64,000 bases of DNA from Nocardia suismassiliense (GCF_900269665.1 NZ_LT985361.1:7736759-7800758), one strand, 5' to 3'; shown: positions 52,831 through 61,526, counted from the stretch's first letter. Notes: generated by a model not told the origin, from the letters alone. Program-made: numbers and translations.

Positions 52831-52933
52831 TACCCATCATCCGCACCCTCCCCCTGTCCGGATACCCAGAAAACATAGGGGTACGGACCCACCCCACTTG
52901 ACGCGAACGCCCGCTACGTCGAGAACACCTGCG

Positions 52934-53368
52934 TTACACCGACTCCGCCCGGATCGCTTGCCGTGCGGGCAGGTTCGGCCGGTCCTCCGCAGGACAGGCA
53001 TCCACCTGAATGTCGTCCGGCGGCGTCGCCGCGATGATGGCCGCCAACGTGGACTTGGCGGCTTCGAGATCCGCTATGGCACGGGCGATTCGGTCGTGCT
53101 CGCGATAGAGGTCGGGTAGCATGTCGGGGCAGGCCGGTGCCAGGCCGGCACCGGTATCGACCATGCACGGCAACAACTCGCCGATCGTGTGTGTCCCGAG
53201 CCCGGCCGACAACAGGATGCGGATGTGCTGGACGGTGTGCACGTCACGCGCGCTGTACTCCCGGTAGCCACTGGGCCTGCGCTCCGGCTTCAGCAGGTCC
53301 TGTTCCTCGTAGTAGCGCAGCAGGCGAACACTGACGCCGGTTCGCTGGGACAGAGCTCCAATGCGCAC
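52934..53368 (-). CDS. MerR family regulator
   Basis: 144 residues. N-terminal winged HTH RIGALSQRTGVSVRLLRYYEEQDLLKP in outline, then a coiled-coil dimer helix (LYREHDRIARAIADLEAAKSTLAAII). The C-terminus has one Cys (DACPAED) and no metal-site cluster, so the signal is probably organic. GTG start. It faces an oxidoreductase across a MerR-type promoter. Confidence 0.92.
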   Translation of the reverse strand: MRIGALSQRTGVSVRLLRYYEEQDLLKPERRPSGYREYSARDVHTVQHIRILLSAGLGTHTIGELLPCMVDTGAGLAPACPDMLPDLYREHDRIARAIADLEAAKSTLAAIIAATPPDDIQVDACPAEDRPNLPARQAIRAESV

Positions 53369-53394
53369 GTGTCGATCACCACATCGCCTCGAGG

Positions 53395-53425
53395 TTGAGT
53401 CTCACATTATGTGAGACTCTAGCGT
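53395..53425 (+). promoter_or_regulatory. MerR-type promoter with 19-bp spacer and operator palindrome
   Basis: TTGAGT (53395-53400) and TAGCGT (53420-53425) are 19 bp apart, the over-long spacer MerR proteins correct by twisting DNA. A perfect palindrome, 10-bp arms GAGTCTCACA/TGTGAGACTC around TTA, fills 53397-53419. ATG follows the -10 by 7 nt. Confidence 0.88.
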
Positions 53426-53432
53426 TTTCCGT

Positions 53433-54326
53433 ATGACAGCTCCGCAATCGACCAGTTCCGTCACCGTCGTCGGCCTCGGACCGATGGGCATCGCGCTTGC
53501 CGAAACACTACTGCGGCAAGGACATTCGTTGACCGTATGGAATCGGACGCCTGAGAAGGCGGACGGCCTCGTCGCACACGGGGCGCACCGCGCGGCGAGC
53601 ATCACCGAGGCGATATCCGCAAGCGAAGTCATCCTGCTGTGCCTCAAGGACTACGACACCATCTATGACATCTTCGACGCGGCCGACCACGCGCTGCGGG
53701 GCAGCGTCCTGGTGAATCTGAACTCCGGCACGCCGACCGAGGCGCACGCGGCGGCCGCGTGGGCGGCGAAGACAGGCGCCGCCTACCTCGACGGCGCGAT
53801 CATGGTGCCGCCCTTCCTGGTCGGCAATCCCGAATCCGTTTTCCTCTATAGCGGCCCCCGACAGATCTTCGACCAGCACCACGCGGTGCTCGCGACGCTC
53901 GGTGACCCCCGTTACCTCGGGGCTGACACCGGCTTGGCCGTCCTCTACAACACGGCGCTACTCGACCTCATGTACGCAACCATGAATGGATTTCTGCACG
54001 CCGCAGCACTGGTCGGCTCCGCGAATGTCGCCGCGGAAACATTCGCCGAACTCGCACTCGACTGGTTCGTGCCCTTCGTGGTGACTCCGTCCCTCGTCGA
54101 GCAGGCACCCAACCTGGACAAGGCAAATTACCCCGGCGACTTCGGCACCATGGAAATGAACCTGAACGCGCTCGACCACATCACCCGCACCAGCGTGGAA
54201 CAGGGCATCCAGCCCGACCTCCCACAACTGATGCGGGCTTTCGGCGAGCGCGCGACTGCCAAGGGCTACCGCACCAACAACTATTTGGCCGTCTTCGAGA
54301 TATTCAAGCAGTCGTCCGGCGCGTGA
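53433..54326 (+). CDS. Imine-reductase-like NAD(P)-dependent oxidoreductase
   Basis: 297 residues. Rossmann VVGLGPMGIALAETLLRQGH with VWNRTPEKA (Arg for NADPH phosphate), then an all-helical dimerisation domain with LYNTALLDLMYATMNG and a tyrosine/His-rich face, the 3-hydroxyisobutyrate-dehydrogenase/imine reductase layout. Imine reductases reduce cyclic C=N bonds; native roles are mostly unknown. Leaderless mRNA from the MerR promoter, so likely induced by the compound MerR senses. Confidence 0.87.
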   Translation: MTAPQSTSSVTVVGLGPMGIALAETLLRQGHSLTVWNRTPEKADGLVAHGAHRAASITEAISASEVILLCLKDYDTIYDIFDAADHALRGSVLVNLNSGTPTEAHAAAAWAAKTGAAYLDGAIMVPPFLVGNPESVFLYSGPRQIFDQHHAVLATLGDPRYLGADTGLAVLYNTALLDLMYATMNGFLHAAALVGSANVAAETFAELALDWFVPFVVTPSLVEQAPNLDKANYPGDFGTMEMNLNALDHITRTSVEQGIQPDLPQLMRAFGERATAKGYRTNNYLAVFEIFKQSSGA

Positions 54327-54335
54327 TCACGGCTG

Positions 54336-54665
54336 CTAGGACCGCCCCAGCGCCTTCTCGAGCTGCCCCTTGTTCATCTTCGAGCGCCCCTTGATACCGC
54401 GCTGACGGGCCTCGTTGTACAGCTGGTCGCGGGTCATCCCCCGTGGTCCCTTACGACCGGACCGCTGCCCGCCCCGGCTCTGCGGGGACTTGTCCCGCAC
54501 CGAGGACCGGCTCGCCTTCTTCGACTCACCGGACTGGGCACGATTCTTGTTGACCGTACGAGCGGCGATTTCTTTCGCCCGCTTGGTGCTCGCACCGCGG
54601 TCCTCGGCCGAGTCCTTGATGTGCTCGTACTGCCGTTCCCTTTTGCCACTCCACTCTTTCGGCAT
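54336..54665 (-). CDS. Rho-N/SAP-like basic protein ('plasmid stabilization' type)
   Basis: 109 residues, highly basic. N-terminal PKEWSGKRERQYEHIKDSAEDRG and a C-terminal MTRDQLYNEARQRGIKGRSKMNKGQLEKALG (in outline), a Rho-N-like helix-extended-helix fold that binds nucleic acids. Often labelled plasmid stabilization protein; a chromosomal stress role is as likely. AGGAGGT is a near-perfect ribosome site. Confidence 0.8.
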   Translation of the reverse strand: MPKEWSGKRERQYEHIKDSAEDRGASTKRAKEIAARTVNKNRAQSGESKKASRSSVRDKSPQSRGGQRSGRKGPRGMTRDQLYNEARQRGIKGRSKMNKGQLEKALGRS

Positions 54666-54729
54666 GTCACACCTCCTGGGCATCGAATACCCAGGCATCA
54701 ACAGGCAAACCTGCTGTCGGAATTTTCGG

Positions 54730-55077
54730 TCAACGGCGGCGTAGCCGGACTCTGCCGGTCCGGCCGCCGATCGGCGCCGAACCCTGCTGTTCGCTGGTGA
54801 GCGCGAGCATGGCCAAGCCGGTATCGCGGATCAACATGTCCAGGTCATCGACCAGAGCGGTGATGGTGTCGCGGAGCTGGGGTTGGGTCGCGGGGTCGAG
54901 TGCGTCGAGGACGTGATGCAGTCGCAGACCCACATCGAACAGGTGCCGGACCAGCCGGTCGCCGACATCGGCGAATTGCGCGTTACCGCCGAGGGTTTCG
55001 AATAATAGGACGGATCGCTGCGGGCGGTGCACACGCGTGGAATTGCCGGTGTAGTCGAGTCGCGCGGAATCAGGCAT
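54730..55077 (-). CDS. Conserved hypothetical protein
   Basis: 115 residues, helical (VGDRLVRHLFDVGLRLHHVLDAL, LRDTITALVDDLDMLIRDTGLAML), ending in a basic RTGRVRLRRR tail. No known motif. GGAGGAGG ribosome site at 5-8 nt. Follows the basic nucleic-acid-binding protein's direction but with its own start signals. Confidence 0.65.
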   Translation of the reverse strand: MPDSARLDYTGNSTRVHRPQRSVLLFETLGGNAQFADVGDRLVRHLFDVGLRLHHVLDALDPATQPQLRDTITALVDDLDMLIRDTGLAMLALTSEQQGSAPIGGRTGRVRLRRR

Positions 55078-55226
55078 GTCCTCCTCCTCCGTTGGTAGGT
55101 GGGTCGACGCCTGCGAGCCGCACTTCGGGACTCGAAGCAGATCTTTAAGTTTAGGGTTACTTAAGCAAATTTCGCTATCGCGTCCATGCCCCGAAACCGA
55201 TCCGCAACAGGTGGGACAATGAAGAC

Positions 55227-55637
55227 ATGCCCGCCAACCACGCAAGCGAGACGCGTGCGCTGTCGGTAGAAGAATCTCTGGCTCTGCTCCACAGCGTCTG
55301 CTTCGGCCGCATCGCGTTCTCGCGGCACGCCTTGCCCGCGATCCGGCCTGTCCGGCACACGGTTGTCGACGGCTGCATTGTGATCGCCGCCGACCCGGCG
55401 ATGATCCGCACCTTGCACCGACAGGTTGTCGCCTATGAGGTCGACACCATCGATCACCAGACCACGCTCGGCCGGTGCGTGATCATCACCGGCGTCGCCG
55501 ACACCGTCACCGACCGTCAGGAACTCGCCAAATACCAGGCGCACCTGCAACCGTCGGCCGCACCGGACAGTCAGTTGATCGTCATCGATCCGGACATCAT
55601 CACCGGCATCGAATACGTCGGCAGCAACGGGGCATGA
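55227..55637 (+). CDS. Pyridoxamine-5'-phosphate-oxidase-like flavin-binding protein
   Basis: 136 residues, split beta-barrel. ALSVEESLALLHSVCFGRIAFSRHALPAIRPV is the start typical of the Nim/Rv-type PNPOx-like group that binds FMN or F420. GACAAT is 6 nt before ATG (leaderless). May act in nitro-group or heme/flavin redox chemistry; substrate unknown. Confidence 0.83.
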   Translation: MPANHASETRALSVEESLALLHSVCFGRIAFSRHALPAIRPVRHTVVDGCIVIAADPAMIRTLHRQVVAYEVDTIDHQTTLGRCVIITGVADTVTDRQELAKYQAHLQPSAAPDSQLIVIDPDIITGIEYVGSNGA

Positions 55638-55702
55638 CCGAGTTTGTCTGCCCTGGGTGAACATGGTCCGGGCCGGCGCGGCGGGGTGTAAGACTCGTCG
55701 GT

Positions 55703-56074
55703 ATGGCAGCAGAAGAGGATGGCGTCGTAGTCGATCTCGATGCACGCCGCCGTGGCGAATCCCGCAGCGACCGGGTCGAAACGGCGTCGCCGCTGCTGCG
55801 CGCCGTCTACGGCGAGGTGCTGCGCGACGAGCGGCTGGATCAGGACCGCACGCTGGCCGATGTGGCCACCGAAGTCGGCATGTCCAAGCAGTACCTGTCC
55901 GAGATCGAGCGGGGCCGCAAGGAAGCGTCCTCGGAGATGCTGCGTTCGATCTGCCTCGCGCTCGGGCTGCCCGTCGAGTCCCTGCTTTTTCGCGGTGCTC
56001 GGAAACTGGGCGCACTGCGGCAACTGCACCGCCGCCCGGTCTCCGAGGCGCGCGTCGAGCTGCTGGCGGCCTGA
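55703..56074 (+). CDS. ClgR/PopR-like XRE regulator
   Basis: 123 residues with a central XRE HTH (about 48-95): RTLADVATEVGMSKQYLSEIERGRKEASSEML in outline. The motif and its place next to clpP genes match the ClgR/PopR regulators that control Clp proteases in actinomycetes; ClgR is itself a Clp substrate, and this protein ends in Leu-Ala-Ala, a ClpP-type degradation signal. Convergent with the clpP pair. Confidence 0.82.
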   Translation: MAAEEDGVVVDLDARRRGESRSDRVETASPLLRAVYGEVLRDERLDQDRTLADVATEVGMSKQYLSEIERGRKEASSEMLRSICLALGLPVESLLFRGARKLGALRQLHRRPVSEARVELLAA

Positions 56075-56078
56075 GCCG

Positions 56079-56672
56079 TCAGTGGTCGCGGGTGAAGATC
56101 AGCTCGTCGGCCAGGCCGTACTCCACCGCCTCCTGTGCGGTGAACACGCGATCGCGGGCGGTGTCCTTGCGTAGCTGTTCAACGCTCTGACCGGTGTGCT
56201 TGCTCAGAATGGCCTCGGTCTGCGCACGCACCCGCATCACCTCCGCCGCCTGCAGCGCGAGATCCGAGATGGTGCCCTGCCCCTGCGCCGACGGCTGGTG
56301 CAGCAACACGCGGGAGTGGTTCAGCACGTACCGGCGCCCCGGCGTGCCCGCCGCCAGCAGCACCGCCGCGGCGGACACCGCCTGCCCCATGGCGTAGGTC
56401 TCGACCGGCGTGCGCATGAACTGCATGGTGTCGTAGATGGCCAGCATCGCCGTGTTCGAGCCGCCCGGCGAGTTGATGTACAGACTGATCTCGCGATCCG
56501 GCGACTCCGACTCGAGGTGCAGTAGTTGCGCCATCACGACATTCGCGACGCCGTCGTCGATCTCGGTGCCCAGGAAGATGATTCGGTCATTGAGCAGCCT
56601 GCTGAAGACGTCGAAGGAGCGCTCGCCGTTCGGCGTGCGTTCGATGACATGGGGAATCGTGTACTGGGACAT
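56079..56672 (-). CDS. clpP: ATP-dependent Clp protease proteolytic subunit (second gene of pair)
   Basis: 197 residues. Ser in MGQAVSAAAVLLAAG, His in LLHQPSAQG and Asp in KDTARDRVFTAQEA make the triad. The segment AVSAAAV differs from the usual AASMGAF, as in the Streptomyces ClpP3/ClpP4 group. Assembles with its partner into a tetradecameric chamber fed by ClpX or ClpC. Two bp after the upstream clpP: co-translated. Confidence 0.92.
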   Translation of the reverse strand: MSQYTIPHVIERTPNGERSFDVFSRLLNDRIIFLGTEIDDGVANVVMAQLLHLESESPDREISLYINSPGGSNTAMLAIYDTMQFMRTPVETYAMGQAVSAAAVLLAAGTPGRRYVLNHSRVLLHQPSAQGQGTISDLALQAAEVMRVRAQTEAILSKHTGQSVEQLRKDTARDRVFTAQEAVEYGLADELIFTRDH

Positions 56673-56674
56673 GG

Positions 56675-57277
56675 TTACAACCCCGCTCGGTGTGCGTTGG
56701 TGAATGGTGCGATCTGCGCGAAGCTGGCGGCGATCTCGTCGACGATGCCGTACTCGCGCGCCTGCTCCGGCGTGAACCAGCGGTCCCGGTCGCTGTCGAT
56801 CCTGATCTCCTCCAGCGAGTGTCCCGTCTCCGCGGCGAGAATCTGCTCCGACTGCAGCTTCATGTACTCCAGGTTCTCCGCCTGGATCGCGATGTCCATG
56901 GCGGTGCCGCCGATGCCGGCGGACGGCTGGTGCATCATGATCCTGCTGTGCGGCAAGCTGATTCGTTTACCTTTGGTGCCCGACGCGAGCAGCACCTGCC
57001 CCATGCTCGCCGCGAAGCCGACGGCCACGGTCACCACGTCGTTCGGGATGAGCTTCATCGTGTCGTAGATGGCGAGGCCGGCGAGCACCGACCCGCCCGG
57101 GGAGTTGATGTAGAGGACGATGTCGCGCTTGTCGTTCTCACTGGCCAGCAGCACCAGTTCGGTGCACGCCCGCTCAGCCATCGCGTCATCGACCTCACCG
57201 GTCAGTTGGATCGTCCGATGCCGGAGCAATCGGTCGGCTAGTTGGCCCCGGTAGTCCAGGTGCGATGTTTCGATCAT
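56675..57277 (-). CDS. clpP: ATP-dependent Clp protease proteolytic subunit (first gene of pair)
   Basis: 200 residues. Triad: Ser in GFAASMGQVLLASG, His in MMHQPSAGIGG, Asp in DSDRDRWFTPEQA. INSPGGSVLAGLAIYD is the classical ClpP oxyanion strand. Mycolate actinomycetes carry the essential clpP1P2 elsewhere beside clpX; this operon with a ClgR-like neighbour looks like an extra pair. TAGACC is 6 nt upstream of ATG; the TTCG-N5-CGAA palindrome is just above. Confidence 0.93.
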   Translation of the reverse strand: MIETSHLDYRGQLADRLLRHRTIQLTGEVDDAMAERACTELVLLASENDKRDIVLYINSPGGSVLAGLAIYDTMKLIPNDVVTVAVGFAASMGQVLLASGTKGKRISLPHSRIMMHQPSAGIGGTAMDIAIQAENLEYMKLQSEQILAAETGHSLEEIRIDSDRDRWFTPEQAREYGIVDEIAASFAQIAPFTNAHRAGL

Positions 57278-57295
57278 TACTCAGGTCTAATGCCA

Positions 57296-57308
57296 TTCGA
57301 GCACCGAA
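57296..57308. promoter_or_regulatory. TTCG-N5-CGAA palindrome before the clpP pair
   Basis: TTCG (57296-57299) and CGAA (57305-57308) flank AGCAC, extended by GTTC/AT on the outsides. It resembles the GTTCG...CGAAC core of ClgR sites and lies between the -10 and the expected -35 of the clpP operon. Confidence 0.4.
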
Positions 57309-57390
57309 CGCCCCTGTGTCTGCCGACAGCAGACCCGTGAGGGGGAATCGTTGACCTTCCCGCACCGGCCGGAGTTGTTATGGTGCGCGA

Positions 57391-57876
57391 ATGACAGAGG
57401 GAGTTGCGGTCGTGCAACTGCGGCCGGCCCGCCCGGCGGACGTAGTGACCATCGCGCAGATCTGGTACGCGGGCTGGTGCGACGCGCATCTGGGGAACAT
57501 CCCCGACGAGCTGATCACGGCCCGTCCGCGCGAATCCTTCGATACCCGTGCGGCACAACGGGTCCCGGACACCACCGTGGCGACGGTGGGTGACGCTGTC
57601 GCCGGGTTCGTGATGGTGCACGGTGACGAGGTCGATCAGGTCTATGTCTCCGGTGACCACCGCGGCTCCGGCGTCGCGGCAAGCCTGCTCGCCGCCGCGG
57701 AGAGCCGGGTCCGCGCCAACGGTCACCGGCAGGCGTGGCTGGCCGTGGTGCCGGGCAATACTCGGGCCCGCAAGTTCTATGAGAAGCACGGCTGGTCCGA
57801 CGAAGGTCTGTTCGTGCATGAAGCGCCGGGCCCGGTCGACGTACCCGCTCATCGCTACATCAAGCGCTTCGACTGA
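57391..57876 (+). CDS. GNAT family N-acetyltransferase
   Basis: 161 residues. Acetyl-CoA loop V-S-G-D-H-R-G-S-G-V-A (R/Q-x-x-G-x-G/A) near 93-102 and the C-terminal PGNTRARKFYEKHGW motif mark GNAT. TATGGT 6 nt before ATG: leaderless. Acceptor unknown. Confidence 0.88.
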   Translation: MTEGVAVVQLRPARPADVVTIAQIWYAGWCDAHLGNIPDELITARPRESFDTRAAQRVPDTTVATVGDAVAGFVMVHGDEVDQVYVSGDHRGSGVAASLLAAAESRVRANGHRQAWLAVVPGNTRARKFYEKHGWSDEGLFVHEAPGPVDVPAHRYIKRFD

Positions 57877-58005
57877 CGTGGCGGCACGTAACCGAGCTGT
57901 CTGATCCGCGCCGCCGGACCGCTACCGAGGGACGGCCTGGTCGAGCAACGGCGCGCGACCTCTGGACAGCCGACTCGACCCGATAGTCCACTGCCGAGCC
58001 GCGTA

Positions 58006-58866
58006 CTAATCGAGCGACGGCGCGTTCGAGTCCCGCACGACCGGTTCGGCGGTAGCGCTTATGGTCCCGAGCAACGCCAGCGCATGCTCGGAATCGGAGC
58101 CGAGCTCGGCGTGATAGGCGATGAGAATCTGCCCCGGCGCACCGTTGACGGACAACGTTTCGTAGGACAGTGTCAACTCGCCGACCATCGGGTTGCGGAA
58201 GCGTTTGGTGCCTGCGGTCTTGCCCCGAATGTCGTGGCGCGCCCACAGGCGGCGGAAGTCCTCGCTCTTCAGTGACAGCTCGCCGACCAGTTCGGTCAAC
58301 CGAGGATCATCGAGATCGCCTGCGGTGGCGCGCAGACTCGCTACCGTCTCCGCGGCGTGCATCGCCCACTCCGGATAGATATTGCGCGCCTCCGGATCGA
58401 GAAACATCATCCTGACCTGGTTGACGCCCGGCGTCAAACACGAATTGACCGCAGTGGCAAGCGGATTCGCAGCGAGCACATCCAGATACCTGCCGAGCAC
58501 CAGCGCGGGCGTGTTCGGCCACGTCTGCAGCAGCGCCAGCAGTCCGGGACTCACCCGCTCGGGCCGCTGCGGCGCGCGCCTGCGCCGCACCACCGGGCGC
58601 GCCAGCTCACGCAGATGGGCGGTGCCCTCCTCGTCGAGCGCGAACACCCGGGCCAAGGCGGCGATCACCTGCTCGGACGGATGCTTGTCCCGGCCTTGCT
58701 CCAGCCGCACGTAATAGTCGGCGCTCATCCCCGCGAGCATCGCTACTTCCTCGCGACGAAGCCCGGCCACGCGCCGCTGGCCGCCGCCGGACATCCCGAA
58801 ATCCGCCGGACCTACCAGCTCGCGCCGAGCCCGGAGAAAGGCGCCCAGTCGGTTGTCGGAGTCCAT
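58006..58866 (-). CDS. XRE-type regulator with MmyB-like ligand domain
   Basis: 286 residues. HTH about 5-75 (GLRREEVAMLAGMSADYYVRLEQGRD in outline) and a C-terminal MmyB-like PAS domain (WPNTPALVLGRYLDVLAANPLA through LSYETLSV). Such regulators sit beside one SDR or other enzyme, as here, and control it in response to a hydrophobic ligand (possibly a fatty acid). Divergent from the SDR across 101 bp. Confidence 0.9.
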   Translation of the reverse strand: MDSDNRLGAFLRARRELVGPADFGMSGGGQRRVAGLRREEVAMLAGMSADYYVRLEQGRDKHPSEQVIAALARVFALDEEGTAHLRELARPVVRRRRAPQRPERVSPGLLALLQTWPNTPALVLGRYLDVLAANPLATAVNSCLTPGVNQVRMMFLDPEARNIYPEWAMHAAETVASLRATAGDLDDPRLTELVGELSLKSEDFRRLWARHDIRGKTAGTKRFRNPMVGELTLSYETLSVNGAPGQILIAYHAELGSDSEHALALLGTISATAEPVVRDSNAPSLD

Positions 58867-58967
58867 TCATCGAGGGTAAGCCAGGGCTGAGCCAGCTGGG
58901 TGGCCCTCTCACTACCAGGAAGTCCGCACCCTGGCACGAGGCCGTGACCAGCACCAATGTTGTGGTC

Positions 58968-59717
58968 ATGACAAACAACCTCACCGGCCGCGTCGCGGTC
59001 GTCACCGGTGCGTCCAGTGGAATCGGCGCCGCCACCGCACAGCGGCTCGCCGCCGACGGCGCGAAAGTCGCGCTGCTCGGACGGCGCAAGGATCGGCTCG
59101 ACGAGTTGGCCGCCGAGATCGGCGGCGCGGTGCTCGCCGTCGAGACCGACGTCGCCGTGCAACAGTCGGTACTCGACGCCGCGGCGACGGTGCGGGCAGC
59201 CTTCGGACCGGTCGACCTCGTCGTCGCCAACGCGGGCGTCATGCTCGCCGCACCGTTCGAGTCGGCACACACCGACGAGTGGGACCAGATGGTCGGCACC
59301 AACATCAACGGATTGCTCTACACGGGAATGGCTTTCATCGACGACCTGCTCGCCGCAGCGAGCAACGGCGACCGCGCCGACCTGGTCCACGTCGGTTCCG
59401 TCGGCGGGCACATGGTGTTCCCCAACTACGGCGTCTACAACGCGACCAAGGCGGCGGTCGCGCACCTGACGCGCAACCTGCGCGGGGAGTTCGGCCCGCG
59501 CGGCGGTCGCGTGCAGAACGTCGAACCCGGCTTCGTCACCACCGAACTCGGCGCGGGGATGCGCGACGATGACCAGAAGGCCGGCCTCGCCGAATGGCGC
59601 GGTCAGCTGGAAACCCTTGTCGCCGAGGACATCGCGGACGCCATCGGTTACGCGGTCGCTGCTCCGACACGGGTCAACGTCGCCGAGATGATCGTCGTGC
59701 CGACCCAACAGGGCTGA
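58968..59717 (+). CDS. SDR family oxidoreductase
   Basis: 249 residues. TGASSGIGAAT cofactor loop, NAGV, Ser in VGSVGG and Y-N-A-T-K catalytic motif complete a classical SDR preferring NADP (GRRKDR). ATG 58968 follows CAATGT by 7 nt (leaderless); GTG 58944 is an alternative. Probably the target of the divergent XRE regulator. Confidence 0.9.
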   Translation: MTNNLTGRVAVVTGASSGIGAATAQRLAADGAKVALLGRRKDRLDELAAEIGGAVLAVETDVAVQQSVLDAAATVRAAFGPVDLVVANAGVMLAAPFESAHTDEWDQMVGTNINGLLYTGMAFIDDLLAAASNGDRADLVHVGSVGGHMVFPNYGVYNATKAAVAHLTRNLRGEFGPRGGRVQNVEPGFVTTELGAGMRDDDQKAGLAEWRGQLETLVAEDIADAIGYAVAAPTRVNVAEMIVVPTQQG

Positions 59718-59724
59718 AAGTGCA

Positions 59725-59757
59725 AGGCCCGCTGACGCATTCAGCGTCAGCGGGCCT
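59725..59757. terminator. Bidirectional hairpin terminator
   Basis: Perfect 14-bp stem AGGCCCGCTGACGC (59725-59738) with 59744-59757, ATTCA loop, between the convergent SDR and substrate-binding-protein genes. Confidence 0.85.
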
Positions 59758-59776
59758 CGGTTCATAGTTCAGCGCA

Positions 59777-61411
59777 CTACTTCTCGATACCCTCGAAATC
59801 CCACAGGCCACTCCAGGTGAGTTCGGCCTTCTTCACCTTTTCCGACCGGCCCGCGGCGGCCATGTAGTCGAACATCGGGATGTCGGCCATGTCCTTGAAC
59901 AGCAGCTCCTGCGCCTTGGCGGTGATCCGGTAGGACTCCTCCAGGGTCGGCGCGGCCAGCGCGGCATTCAGCAGCTCGTCGAACTCTTTGCTGTCGTAGG
60001 TGACGCTGTTGGTTCCCGAGAAGCTGTAGTACTGCGAGGTCAGGAACTGCAGCATGGTCGGGTAGTCGCCCTGCCAGCCGTGCCGGAACGCCTTACCGAT
60101 CGTCTTACCGGTGATCGCGTCCCTGATGTTCTTGAACGTGGGGTACGGCGCGCCGATCGCCTCGATGCCGAGGGTGTTCTTGATGCTGTTCGCCGTCGCT
60201 TCGACCCAGGCCTGATGGCCGCCGTCGGAGTTGTAGGCGATCTCGTAGCGGCCCGACCACGGGGAGATGGCGTCAGCCTGCGCCCAGAGCTTCTTGGCCT
60301 CCTCCGGGTTGTACTTCAGCAGTTCGTTGCCGGGCAGTTTGTCGCTGTACCCGGGCAGGGTGCGTGCGGTGAAGTCGAGCGACGGAATCCGGGTGCCGTG
60401 GAAGATGTTCTGGCAGATCTGTTCCCGGTTGATCGCCATCGAGATCGCCTTGCGCCGCAGCACACCTTCTGCACCGCTGAAGTGCGGGACGTTGGTCTGG
60501 ATGCCGAGCGCCTGCTTGTACGCGATCGGCTTCTTGATCGCCCGATCGCCGAGATCCTTTTCGTACGAGGCCATTGCGGTGTCCGGGATGACGTCGAGCG
60601 CGTCGAGATTGCCCGCCTGCAGATCGGCGTAGGCCGTGTCGAAGGACTGGTACATCACGAACCGCAGACCCTTGTTCTTGGGCTCGCGGCCACCCTTGTA
60701 CTCCGGGTTGGGCACCAGGTCGATCTGCACGTTGTGCTGCCACGCGCCCTGGCGCGCGAACTTGTACGGGCCGTTGCCGATCGGGTTCTCGCCGAACGCC
60801 TTCAGGTCCTTGAACGCGGCTTCGGGCAGCGGATAGAACGGTGCGAACCCGAGGCCGACCTCGAAGTCGATCGAAGGCTGCTTCAACGCCACGGTGAAGG
60901 TGCGGTCGTCGACCACCTTCAACCCCGACATCGTCTGCACCGTAGGCTTTTCCGCCTGCACATCATCAAATCCGATGATCGGCGCGAACACATAGTTCTG
61001 CAACTGCGCGTTGGTGGCCAGCGCACCGAAGTTCCAGGCATCGACGAACGACTTCGCGGTGACCGGCGAGCCGTCGGAGAACTTCCAGTCCGGCTTGATG
61101 GTGATCTTGTAATTCTTGCGGTCGGACGACTCGATCGACTCGGCAAGCTCGTTGTGCGCCACACCGTTGGCGTCGTAGTACTTCAGCCCCGCGAACAACC
61201 GGTCGACCACGCGGCCGCCCATATTTTCGTTGGTATTGGTGGGTATCAACGGGTTCTGCGGCTCGCCGCCGTTGACCGTGACGATGTCGGCGTCGCCACC
61301 CTCATCCGACGAGCATGCGGTCAGCCCTAGGCTTGTGGCCATCAGTGCTGCCGCGAGCAGCGCACCAGCTCTTGTGAATCTCACGCGTTCTCCCGATTTC
61401 GAACCGGCCAT
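59777..61411 (-). CDS. Oligopeptide-type ABC transporter substrate-binding lipoprotein
   Basis: 544 residues. A basic start (GERVRFTRAG), hydrophobic stretch and lipobox LTACSSD form a type II signal. The rest matches SBP_bac_5 (DppA/OppA): SIESSDRKNYKITIKPDWKFSDGSPVTAKSFVDAWN in outline, and NGPYKF. Binds peptides or similar solutes outside the membrane. No permease or ATPase gene is near, so it is an orphan. ATG 61411 chosen; GTG 61450 is possible. Confidence 0.9.
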   Translation of the reverse strand: MAGSKSGERVRFTRAGALLAAALMATSLGLTACSSDEGGDADIVTVNGGEPQNPLIPTNTNENMGGRVVDRLFAGLKYYDANGVAHNELAESIESSDRKNYKITIKPDWKFSDGSPVTAKSFVDAWNFGALATNAQLQNYVFAPIIGFDDVQAEKPTVQTMSGLKVVDDRTFTVALKQPSIDFEVGLGFAPFYPLPEAAFKDLKAFGENPIGNGPYKFARQGAWQHNVQIDLVPNPEYKGGREPKNKGLRFVMYQSFDTAYADLQAGNLDALDVIPDTAMASYEKDLGDRAIKKPIAYKQALGIQTNVPHFSGAEGVLRRKAISMAINREQICQNIFHGTRIPSLDFTARTLPGYSDKLPGNELLKYNPEEAKKLWAQADAISPWSGRYEIAYNSDGGHQAWVEATANSIKNTLGIEAIGAPYPTFKNIRDAITGKTIGKAFRHGWQGDYPTMLQFLTSQYYSFSGTNSVTYDSKEFDELLNAALAAPTLEESYRITAKAQELLFKDMADIPMFDYMAAAGRSEKVKKAELTWSGLWDFEGIEK

Positions 61412-61495
61412 CGGGGCCCCACCCGATCGCCTTGGAATGTCCTCGGACACTAACCATTCCGGCGTCGGTTGTCATGGGATCCACCGATGATCGGA

Positions 61496-61516
61496 CCCGC
61501 GGCGGGCCGCCGCGGG
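61496..61516. other. GC palindrome downstream of poxB
   Basis: CCCGCGGCGG (61496-61505) and its complement (61507-61516) around a single G, 10 bp past the poxB stop. No T-run; possible terminator stem. Confidence 0.35.
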
Positions 61517-61526
61517 CGCCGACTTC

